Origin: an uncultured Rhizobiaceae bacterium
GTDB lineage: Bacteria; Pseudomonadota; Alphaproteobacteria; Rhizobiales; Rhizobiaceae
DNA: 64,000 nucleotides
Reading direction: 5' to 3'
NCBI GenBank assembly: GCA_958296345.1
Contig: CATQIJ010000002.1
Coordinates: 1-64,000, forward strand
In this document: positions 8,622 to 16,669 of the stretch, one piece after another
Layout of the letters: each line of letters starts with the position of its first letter
How positions within the stretch are numbered: position 1 is the stretch's first letter
Translations under genes and position numbers: made by a program
Notes under the pieces: generated by a model
The model's input: only the letters and a program-made list of their open reading frames with translations
Databases searched by the model: none
Told to the model about the DNA's origin: nothing

Positions 8622-9968
8622 TTATGCTTCTACTTCATCTTCTTTCATCAGCTCTTCTTTGCTGACTGTTTTGTCTTTTACTTCTGCTTTTTCTAGGATG
8701 AAGTCGATGACTTTATCTTCGTAAAGCGGTGCACGTAGACCAGCGACTGCATCTGGGTTTTCTTTGAAGTAGTTAAGCACTTGCTCTTCTTGGCCTGGGT
8801 ACTGCTGGATTTGTTTATAAACAGCTGCCTGCATTTCATCATCCGTTACTTGAACGTCAGATTTTTCACCAATTTCTGCAAGAACAAGACCAAGGCGCAC
8901 ACGGCGCTCTGCTAGTGTTTGATATTCTTTTTTAGCTTTTGCTTCTGTAGTGCCTTCGTCTTTGAAAGTCTTACCAGCGCGCTCAAGTTCTGAATTCATT
9001 TGTGTCCAGATGTTATTGAACTCTTGCTCAACCATTTTCTCTGGTAATTCCATTTTAGTTTTCTTGTCTAGCGTATCAAGAATTTCACGCTTTAGTTTAG
9101 CGCGTGAGAAAGACGTGTACTGACCTTCGATTTGGCCGCGAACCGCTTCTTTAAGCTTCTCAACATTTTCCATGCCAAGCTTTGTAGCGAACTCATCGTT
9201 TACTTCTAGTTTGCCAGCTTTTTCAACTTTGATAACTGTTACGTCGAATTCAGCATCTTTACCTGCAAGTTGCTTTGCGCCGTACTCATCAGGGAATTTA
9301 ACTTTAACGACAGTCTCATCGCCTGCTTTTTTACCTGTAAGTTGATCTTCAAAGCCTGGGATAAACTGACCAGAGCCGATAACCAATTGAGCATCATTGT
9401 CTGCGCCGCCTTCAAAAGCCTCGCCATCAATTTTACCAAGGTAGTTCATGATGATGCGATCGCCGTCTGCTGCTTTGCCTTTTTTCTCTTCATAAGGCTT
9501 CATGTTGCCGCCTATTTTTTCAATCTGCTCGTCAACTTCCTTGTCAGATACTTCTGCAACTGGCTTTGTGAATTTTAGCTTTTCAAGTTCAGGAACATTG
9601 ATTGGCGGAATAACTTCATATGACATAGTGAATTCGAAGTCTTTTTTACCAGCAAGAATTTGATCTGCTTCTTTTTCGTCTTCAGTCATGTTGATTTCTG
9701 GCTGTTGTGCTGCGCGCTCTTCACGCTCTTTAAGCACTTCGCCTGTACGTGTTGAAACATACTCGTTTACAATTTCAGCCATCGCTTGCTTGCCGTACAT
9801 TTGCTGTAGGTGCGATTTTGGCACTTTACCCTGACGGAAGCCATTTAGCTTTACTTGACCTTTAAGAGTTTCAAGCTTTGCTTCTAGCTGAGACGCCATG
9901 TCTTCTTTAGGGACAACGATTTTGATCTCGCGTTTTAGGCCTTCATTGAGGGTTTCTGTAACTTGCAT
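8622..9968 (-). CDS. tig: Trigger factor (ribosome-associated chaperone, peptidyl-prolyl isomerase)
   Basis: Binds nascent chains at the ribosome exit tunnel. The 448-residue product is of normal length. The N-terminal ribosome-binding domain includes the GFRQGKVP signature (about 43-50), the FKBP-type PPIase domain runs from about 165 to 245 (DGDRIIMNYLG, GSGQFIPGFEDQLTGK), and the rest is the helical C-terminal domain. It starts at 9968 (MQVTETLNEGLKRE). A strong terminator follows the gene. tig and clpP are often adjacent in proteobacteria; here about 7.9 kb of accessory genes lie between them. Confidence 0.97.
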   Translation of the reverse strand: MQVTETLNEGLKREIKIVVPKEDMASQLEAKLETLKGQVKLNGFRQGKVPKSHLQQMYGKQAMAEIVNEYVSTRTGEVLKEREERAAQQPEINMTEDEKEADQILAGKKDFEFTMSYEVIPPINVPELEKLKFTKPVAEVSDKEVDEQIEKIGGNMKPYEEKKGKAADGDRIIMNYLGKIDGEAFEGGADNDAQLVIGSGQFIPGFEDQLTGKKAGDETVVKVKFPDEYGAKQLAGKDAEFDVTVIKVEKAGKLEVNDEFATKLGMENVEKLKEAVRGQIEGQYTSFSRAKLKREILDTLDKKTKMELPEKMVEQEFNNIWTQMNSELERAGKTFKDEGTTEAKAKKEYQTLAERRVRLGLVLAEIGEKSDVQVTDDEMQAAVYKQIQQYPGQEEQVLNYFKENPDAVAGLRAPLYEDKVIDFILEKAEVKDKTVSKEELMKEDEVEA

Positions 9969-10369
9969 GTGTTCAAACCTGTTTCATGTTGTTTCCAATG
10001 CTTTTATTTCCATGTTTTCCAGACAGCACCGGAGTAAAAATTGATGTTCCGAAGAGGTTCGGGTTTTGAGGTAAAAACATGCCCAAAAAGCAAGGTCCAC
10101 AAAACCCATTCAACGTTTGCGAATGGCAATAGCAGAGCATGGGGAAAGTCGCAAGTGTTATTGGTAGACGAGTATTACCAGATCAGATGATGTTTTTGTT
10201 TAGCTTGCTAAGGCCAAACTAATGTTTGCATAAGGCTATGGTAAAAAAACCTTCACTTATGTTATCTTTTACTCACATTGATTCTTGTACTCTTCTAAAA
10301 GAAATAGTTAGCAAAAAGGTCATTGTGCAAAGCAGGTTTTTCGTATCACAGTGAAAATACAAAATACAA
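9969..10369. other. Divergent intergenic region between tig and the DUF11 protein
   Basis: About 400 bases. It must contain the tig promoter (minus strand) and any promoter for the gene at 10370. I see a short CCATTC/GAATGG inverted repeat at 10106-10126 but no tRNA, riboswitch or convincing small gene. Short open frames here have no ribosome site. Confidence 0.5.
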
Positions 10370-12106
10370 ATGGTGCGGAAAATACTTACTACATTTTTGG
10401 TGTATTTCTTTATGGTGTTGTCTGCCTTGGCGACGACGTATACGGAAACTGTTCCCAATGGAAATGGCGCCATTCCAAACACCTATCCGCCTGTAGGTGG
10501 GACTATGTTTGTTCTGATTGGCCAAAACGGCAATATTTACTATCAGTTTGTAAATCCATCTACTCAGTTTGAAGGCTTTCAAAACACGGGTACACCTGTT
10601 GCATTTCGAGGAAACCCATTTCAATTAGGCCCAGCTCAAACCCTTAACTGTGGACCGACAGCCTGCATTGATTATTTTGGTGGTTCTATTGTTGAAGGCT
10701 ATGCCAGATTAACTGCACGTGATGGGGATTCATGTGTTGGGAATTTCGATGAAAATGATCTAACCTTTGAAATTAATGGCATACCAGTCACAAACTTTAG
10801 CGGTCTTCCTGCAAATTCAGTTGAACGGACATCCTTTAACGGAATAACCTCACTTGGTTTTGAAAATTGCTTTCGAAACCAGGGCACGATTGAAACCAGT
10901 ACCGGATGGTTCGACCTTACGGGTGTTGCTGGGCTTTTAAATAATATACTAACGACAGGCTCAACAACGCCTTTTGTTCGCGATGTCGACCCAGATGATA
11001 ATCAATGGTTTTTCCGTGATGGCAATGATGCAACTGGTACACCAGAAGTTGCTCCTGGTATTGAAATCATAAAAACAGCTGATGTATCAAGTTATAGCGT
11101 TGTTGGTGACATCATTAATTATTCATTTGAAGTCACCAATGTTGGCTCGGTTACGCTAAACAATATCACGCTAACAGATACATTCTTATCTGGCGCAATT
11201 TCTTGCCCACAAACAAGTTTGATTAGCGCTGCTGTAATGACTTGTACTGGCCAACATGTGGTGAACCAACAAAATATTGATAATGATATTGCATTTGTGA
11301 ATACAGCAGAAGTGACTGCAAACCCAACAGAAGGAACGCTTGGCGATGTTTCTGGAACTGTTACAATACCTGGACCGGCTGCAAATAACACCGCAACGCT
11401 TACCAAAACCCCCAATATTTTATCTAACGCGGATTTGGGAGACACCATAACTTGCACGTATGCGATAACGAATACTGGTAATATCACACTTGATAACGTT
11501 AGTATTTCCGACGCTCATAATGGGGCTGGTAGTCTATCCTCTGTATCCAATGAAAACCTAACGAACACATCTGGACTTTCGGTGGACGCCACTTTGGATG
11601 ATGGCATCATAGACAATTTATCCCCTGGAGATAGCGCTTCTTTTCAAACAACCTATATAGTTCAGCAGGCCGACATTGATGCTCAGGTGAACATCACAAA
11701 TACTGCAACACTAGTTGCCACTCCCAAGCGTGGTGGGATAACACCACCAAATGCCAGTGCGGCTGTTGGAGTTGTTGCAGCTTCACCTGTTATTGTAGTT
11801 ACAAAAACTGCTAATAATGATGTAAATGTAGCAAGGGGTTCAGATGTCACTTACACCTATACAGTGACGAACAATGGCAATGTTACAGTTTCAAACATCA
11901 CACTTAACGATGCACACAATGGATTTGGGACATTTCCACAGCCCCTAAACGAGGTATTGTTAACTGATGTGCCTCCATTTGGTGATAGTAACGATGGTGG
12001 CACTATAGCAAACGATGGCATATGGGGCGTCTTATCTCCTGGCGATCAGATTCAATACTCAACAGTCTACACTGTAACGCAAGCAGATATCGACAACCTT
12101 CAATAA
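10370..12106 (+). CDS. Secreted DUF11-type repeat surface protein, ends in mid-repeat
   Basis: A 578-residue protein with an N-terminal hydrophobic signal (about 4-22, ending near ALATT), a unique domain to about 225, then three DUF11/Ig-like repeats, each opening with a K(T)A/KTP motif and ending with a QQxDID or TQADID segment. The last repeat stops right at VTQADIDNLQ, where the first repeats continue with a further strand, and no anchor, autotransporter or secretion domain follows. The gene is therefore probably truncated at the 3' end. No good ribosome site precedes the ATG, which weakens the start assignment. A cell-surface or adhesive function is inferred only from the repeats. Confidence 0.7.
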   Translation: MVRKILTTFLVYFFMVLSALATTYTETVPNGNGAIPNTYPPVGGTMFVLIGQNGNIYYQFVNPSTQFEGFQNTGTPVAFRGNPFQLGPAQTLNCGPTACIDYFGGSIVEGYARLTARDGDSCVGNFDENDLTFEINGIPVTNFSGLPANSVERTSFNGITSLGFENCFRNQGTIETSTGWFDLTGVAGLLNNILTTGSTTPFVRDVDPDDNQWFFRDGNDATGTPEVAPGIEIIKTADVSSYSVVGDIINYSFEVTNVGSVTLNNITLTDTFLSGAISCPQTSLISAAVMTCTGQHVVNQQNIDNDIAFVNTAEVTANPTEGTLGDVSGTVTIPGPAANNTATLTKTPNILSNADLGDTITCTYAITNTGNITLDNVSISDAHNGAGSLSSVSNENLTNTSGLSVDATLDDGIIDNLSPGDSASFQTTYIVQQADIDAQVNITNTATLVATPKRGGITPPNASAAVGVVAASPVIVVTKTANNDVNVARGSDVTYTYTVTNNGNVTVSNITLNDAHNGFGTFPQPLNEVLLTDVPPFGDSNDGGTIANDGIWGVLSPGDQIQYSTVYTVTQADIDNLQ

Positions 12107-12251
12107 TTGTTATTTCAGAATGGTTGGCAATCAATTTAGATATTAACCACATCCATAAACCTTCTTTGACGAGCGACCCTTTTTAGCCCAAATTGTATTG
12201 TTAGTACTTTATAAACCATAATTACCAGACGTAACGAGTTGGGGCTTTGCC

Positions 12252-13538
12252 ATGCAAGAGACTAATAACGCTGCCAAGATTAAGCTTGGAATTGAAAACC
12301 TTGAGGTTATCAGCCGCTTTGCGCTTGCTATTTTAGCACTGGCTAGTGGGGTTTATACTTATCTTGGGGTGCGAAGCCTGCTTGATGGATCTTCTACACA
12401 GGTGTTCTTTGCTGCAATTGTTTATTCGACTGCGGTGTCCGTCGCGATTTATGCGTTCTGGACATATCTGCTGAAGTTTGTGCCTTTAATGCAAGACGGC
12501 ACACGGCGCTTGGCGCTGTTTGGGACAATGGCGCTTGGGTCTTTGATGATTATTGCCATGTCTTCTTGGCTCAATGCTGCGGCTTTGGCTGGTTCTGCGG
12601 CGACTGAGCAACATTTGGTGCTTCAGCTTGAAGGGTATGTTGAAGACTTGGACAAAGCTCACGCAAATGCCCTATCGGCACAAAGCCTCCAACCCGATAT
12701 TATGCGTGCTTCCGAGCGGTTTAAACGGCTTGGCGATGAAGAACAAACCTCTGGCGCGCTGACGGGAACTTCTGGATCAGGCAGTGTCGTTCAGCTCCTC
12801 ACTCAAATGGGAAATCAGTTAGATGAGCTTTCTGGAACTATTATCGCTTCTAAAGGTGAAACAGCGACCTTATTTACTCAAGGGCGCGAGCATTTAGCAA
12901 AAATGCGCTCGTTGGTTTCTGCCTCTGGTGCAGTTCAACCGCGAGCAGATCAATTTGCAAGTGAAGCTATTTCGCTAGCAGGTGTTATTGCATCATTACA
13001 AGAAACCTCTATTGCTCCTTCTGTACGCCGCGCAGCCGAAGACCTGTCGCTTGGGTTTATTGCACCAATTGCAGATGGTCGCAGTCAAGATCTAGCCTCT
13101 CGTCAAGATACGGTTATTCAAAATGTGAAAGCATCAGTTGCGGCGCAATCTACAGCTTTAGCAAAGGCCGCTGATGATATTTTGGTTGAGCCTAAAGTCC
13201 CTTCCCGTCGCTTTGTACCCCTATCCAGTGCGGAAGCGGTACTGCGCTATGCAGGCGATTTTGTGCCTAGTTGGGCTGGTGCTATTTCGATCGACCTTCT
13301 ACCAGCAATTCTGGTTCTTATTTTATCTATTGCTCATTCTGCTATTCGCTCAGAAAGCAAAAACCTAGACCCAGCAGAACAAATCACAGCAGCTGAGATG
13401 ATGCGTGCCGTTGCTCTACATAATCAAATGACGGGCGAGGAAAAAGAAGCGTTACAAGAACAAACCGCTTCTAATACAACCGTACTTCGTCCGGTTGATA
13501 ATGATCAGCGTAAGCGCATTGAGGAAAGTCGTTCATGA
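12252..13538 (+). CDS. Multi-pass membrane protein of unknown function
   Basis: I do not recognise a family. The 428 residues hold membrane segments at about 20-40, 48-75 and 87-112, then a long alanine/serine-rich helical region (about 115-345) likely to lie in the periplasm, a further segment at about 350-370, and a charged cytoplasmic tail ending in RKRIEESRS. The shape resembles a sensor or scaffold with a large helical ectodomain. The stop overlaps the start of the ClpP-fold gene by four bases (ATGA), so the two are translationally coupled and probably act together. Confidence 0.75.
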   Translation: MQETNNAAKIKLGIENLEVISRFALAILALASGVYTYLGVRSLLDGSSTQVFFAAIVYSTAVSVAIYAFWTYLLKFVPLMQDGTRRLALFGTMALGSLMIIAMSSWLNAAALAGSAATEQHLVLQLEGYVEDLDKAHANALSAQSLQPDIMRASERFKRLGDEEQTSGALTGTSGSGSVVQLLTQMGNQLDELSGTIIASKGETATLFTQGREHLAKMRSLVSASGAVQPRADQFASEAISLAGVIASLQETSIAPSVRRAAEDLSLGFIAPIADGRSQDLASRQDTVIQNVKASVAAQSTALAKAADDILVEPKVPSRRFVPLSSAEAVLRYAGDFVPSWAGAISIDLLPAILVLILSIAHSAIRSESKNLDPAEQITAAEMMRAVALHNQMTGEEKEALQEQTASNTTVLRPVDNDQRKRIEESRS

Positions 13539-14353
13539 GCGTTGAGCCAACTTTAGCGAGTAGCGAAGAACAGGCCGAGAAGGAAACAAGCTCACCATTT
13601 TCTAATGTTGGGCGTTATTTAGATGACGCAACCATCATGCGTACAGCGTTTTATGGCCTTGCAATTGGTGTTGGAATAACGCTTTTTCTTGATTATCAGG
13701 AAATGCTAAAAGCTGATGAGCTTGTTCCAGTTGCAACCCCGCGAACTGCTAATCCAGTTTTACCAGCTTTCATCCCTCAAACCGAGGGTGATGAACGACC
13801 GCAAACTCCCGCCCCAAACATTACAACACCTAGTGAAACTTTAAATAAACCCATGACTATTGAACTCCATAGTCAAGGCGTTCTACGCATGACTGGATTT
13901 ATTGATGTCGGCACTGCAGAAATATTTAATAAAGAAGTTGCTGGCATCAGCGAATATGTAAAATCTGTTGAGCTTAATTCGCCAGGCGGTTCTGTTTTTG
14001 ATGCGTTGGCTATCTCAACTAAAATTCGTGAATTTGGGTGGGCAACAAAAATTTCAAATGGCCATTTATGTGCTTCATCATGCCCACTTATTTTTGTTGG
14101 CGGTGAAAAACGGATTGCAGAAAAAGGTGCGGCCATTGGTGTTCACCAGTTTTATTCATATGGTGAAGACACGCGCTCTCCAAGTGAAGCTATTTCTGGT
14201 ACACAATCAACAACAGCGCGCATAACAAGACACTTAGAAGCCATGGAAGTTGACCCGCAGCTTTGGGTTCACGCGCTAGAGACACCGCCACAACAGCTAT
14301 ATTATTTTTCTCAGGATGAATTGAAAAAATACAACCTCGTTACGAAAAAGTAA
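13535..14353 (+). CDS. Membrane-anchored periplasmic ClpP-fold protein (COG3904-like)
   Basis: The 272-residue product has a cytoplasmic N-terminus, one membrane segment at about 37-52, a proline-rich linker (about 65-105) and a ClpP/crotonase-fold domain. The strand ELNSPGGSVFDA and the SNGHLCASSCPLIFVGG loop match the positions of the oxyanion and nucleophile strands of ClpP and SppA proteases; the serine pair in CASSC would carry the nucleophile, and the HQFYS motif would give the histidine. It is coupled to the preceding membrane protein gene. Proteolysis of membrane or periplasmic targets is plausible, but activity is inferred from fold motifs alone. Confidence 0.75.
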   Translation: MSVEPTLASSEEQAEKETSSPFSNVGRYLDDATIMRTAFYGLAIGVGITLFLDYQEMLKADELVPVATPRTANPVLPAFIPQTEGDERPQTPAPNITTPSETLNKPMTIELHSQGVLRMTGFIDVGTAEIFNKEVAGISEYVKSVELNSPGGSVFDALAISTKIREFGWATKISNGHLCASSCPLIFVGGEKRIAEKGAAIGVHQFYSYGEDTRSPSEAISGTQSTTARITRHLEAMEVDPQLWVHALETPPQQLYYFSQDELKKYNLVTKK

Positions 14354-14355
14354 AA

Positions 14356-15122
14356 TTACTTCAACATAAATCTAACAAGATGTTTAGCAACCAACTCGCC
14401 TGCTTCTAGCAGCAAAGAATGTTTGTAGTTTTTCAAAATCACTAACTCTGAATTGGGCATTGCATCAGCAATTTGCTGATTTAATCGCGGATTACAGCCG
14501 CCATCATTTTCTCCCGTTAGAACAAGCGAAGGATGATTGATCTCATGCAACCACGGCGACATCTCAACGCTTGCATAAATACGAAAGACGTTGAGGAAAA
14601 CGTCTGGATTGGTATCAATTACTTGTTTAAGTCGGTCTTCGATGATTTGTTTATTTTCTTTAATAAAGCTATCCGTGAACCATCTATCCGTTAGGGTGCG
14701 TAAAATTTTTGGAATGCCATCCTTTACCATGGCTTTCACCACACCCATGACTTTCTCACTGTCGTCTTGCGTTCTGAAAGCAGCGGTCGAAAGTACGCCT
14801 AAAGATAAAACTCTATCTGAATACTTTCTGGCATAGGCTGGGCCGATCATTCCACCTAATGAATGACCAGCAAAATGTGCTTGTTCAATACCTGTGCGCT
14901 CGCGAATGCCTTCAAGGTCAGCCACCAACTCATCTAAACCAAACTCCCCTTTGGCATTGGTGATGCGCCATGCCCTCTAAGATCGTAAGTAATTACAGTA
15001 AAGTGTTCTCGCAGAATTGGCGTAGCAAAACGCCATGTATTTCTTGCAGTCCCAATGCCATGGATCAGAAAAAGCGGTGGCCCATTGCCCTCAATTGAAT
15101 ATTCACACTCTACGCGTTCCAT
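14356..15122 (-). pseudogene. Alpha/beta hydrolase with a one-base frameshift
   Basis: The N-terminal frame (14934-15122) carries the oxyanion HGIGTAR and DLRGHGAS motifs. The C-terminal frame (14356-14928) carries the GHSLGG nucleophile elbow, an ENDGG acid loop and the catalytic histidine in NYKHS. The two meet at a G4 run on the minus strand (14946-14949). One more G would give a continuous product of about 255 residues (GASPMPKGEFGLDELVADLEG across the join). It lies directly downstream of the luciferase-like gene and probably shares its operon. Either the gene is recently inactivated or the run is one base short in the assembly. Confidence 0.8.
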
Positions 15123-16165
15123 TATTCAGCAGTCTTTATAATTGAGGTATTCGTAAAATGAGGCATAACCTCTTCTGCAAATTGTTGAATGGCATCCAAT
15201 GTTTCTGCAGCCTCTAGCCCAAAATTAAAATTTAAAGTGACACGATCAATGCCCAGTTCTATATAGGGACCAAGCTTATCGATCATCTCACTAGTCGTAC
15301 AAATTAATAGGCTCTCGCTCAAATCTTCAACAGAGCTTTTGCTTGGTAATGGTTTTACAACTCCATTTTCGACAATACCTGGGCCAGTAAAAACATTATC
15401 AAACCGACCATAATAATGATGAGCTGCTTCTAGTTTACGCTGGCGTTCTTTACAGTTTGAAGCAATATGAGCCACACGTGAAAGTGTTAGTGTTAAATGT
15501 TGGCCTACGGAGCCGAGTTCTTTTTTGCCTTTGTTAAATGCTTCGACCTGATCAATTAATAATTGATTATTGCCTGATAGCGGTGTGGTTTGAATGTGGA
15601 ACCCGCGCTTTGTGCAATGATAAATTCCTTCTGGATTCATAACGGCCATCATCATTTGTGGGCCGCCATTTCGTACGGGACGTGGCATTATGGTGATTGG
15701 GTCAAATTTATAATATTTGCCATCCCATGAGACTTCTTCTCGAGATAGCAGCGCCTGTAATACCTCAAGTGATTCATTAAAACGTTCTTGTGTCTCCTCC
15801 ATCGGAACTCCAAGACGCTCCATCTCATATTTAAATGCTCCTCGCCCAACGCCCAACATCAATCGACCATTAGTAAAAATATCGGTTACGACTACTTCAC
15901 CTGCATAGGTACGCATATCGTGCAATGGAAGCACTACAATAGAAGTTAGAATTTTTATGCGTTTTGTGTGTGCAGCAATCTTTGTAGCAAATACCAATGG
16001 CGCTGACATCATGAGACAATTCATCAAATGATGTTCAGTTATAGAAACTGCATCAAAACCAAACTTATCTGCTAAGACTGCCTGATCAAGCATGTCTTGA
16101 TAAACACGATCACCACCATAGTTTTTATCTGGGTAATCAGCGGAAAGTTGAGCGCAGAATTTCAT
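15122..16165 (-). CDS. LLM-class flavin-dependent oxidoreductase (luciferase-like monooxygenase)
   Basis: TIM-barrel flavin monooxygenase of 347 residues, of the bacterial luciferase superfamily. Typical features are the SITEHHL loop near 42-48, the KRIKILTSIVVLPLH segment and GVGRGAF. Substrate unknown. The stop abuts the start of the hydrolase (15122), suggesting the two act sequentially, for example on an ester or aromatic carbon source. Confidence 0.88.
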   Translation of the reverse strand: MKFCAQLSADYPDKNYGGDRVYQDMLDQAVLADKFGFDAVSITEHHLMNCLMMSAPLVFATKIAAHTKRIKILTSIVVLPLHDMRTYAGEVVVTDIFTNGRLMLGVGRGAFKYEMERLGVPMEETQERFNESLEVLQALLSREEVSWDGKYYKFDPITIMPRPVRNGGPQMMMAVMNPEGIYHCTKRGFHIQTTPLSGNNQLLIDQVEAFNKGKKELGSVGQHLTLTLSRVAHIASNCKERQRKLEAAHHYYGRFDNVFTGPGIVENGVVKPLPSKSSVEDLSESLLICTTSEMIDKLGPYIELGIDRVTLNFNFGLEAAETLDAIQQFAEEVMPHFTNTSIIKTAE

Positions 16166-16212
16166 GGGATTAGCTTAGCTATGGATGAAAAAATGTCAAA
16201 ACGTTTCTAAGT

Positions 16213-16665
16213 TCAAATCCAGCGCCTTACACGAAGCATATATTCACCAAAATCTTCACCAAATTTTTCCAAGAGAATCTCTTCTTCAGGGATGATTTGA
16301 AGTTTTGTGATGTATCCAATGAAACAAGGCACCATTAAAAATGCTGCGAAATTTCCTAACCAAACTCCCAAGCCAGTCAGAATAAAGACCATCCCAAGAT
16401 ACATTGGATTACGCGTAAATTGGTATAAACCCGAAGTAACAAGATTTGCCGTCTTGTTGGGGCTGAAGGGGGAAACCGTTGTCTTCTTTTGTGCAAATAA
16501 ACCTACAGAAATAAGATCAATTGCTATGCCAAAAATACAAATTAAAATTGCGACTGGTTCTTGAAGTGCAACCGAAAAACCAAACTGTGGAAATTGTTTT
16601 GCAATCAGCCACATCAATCCAGCACATATAATGGCTTGTACAGGTGGCGGGATAAGTAGTTTCAT
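16213..16665 (-). CDS. Isoprenylcysteine carboxyl methyltransferase/PEMT-like membrane protein
   Basis: A 150-residue membrane protein with four hydrophobic segments and the C-terminal PEMT/ICMT signature (TSGLYQFTRNPMYLGM, then EEILLEKFGEDFGEYMLRVRRW), which marks SAM-dependent methylation of membrane-bound substrates. An upstream TTG at 16683 overlaps the cckA end; the ATG at 16665 is the more likely start, although its ribosome site is weak. It follows cckA almost without a gap. The substrate is not known. Confidence 0.8.
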   Translation of the reverse strand: MKLLIPPPVQAIICAGLMWLIAKQFPQFGFSVALQEPVAILICIFGIAIDLISVGLFAQKKTTVSPFSPNKTANLVTSGLYQFTRNPMYLGMVFILTGLGVWLGNFAAFLMVPCFIGYITKLQIIPEEEILLEKFGEDFGEYMLRVRRWI

Positions 16666-16669
16666 AGCG

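Noticed and set aside
10273-10624. Short minus-strand frames near the start of the DUF11 gene
   Set aside because: No ribosome site or recognisable product; they overlap the coding plus strand.
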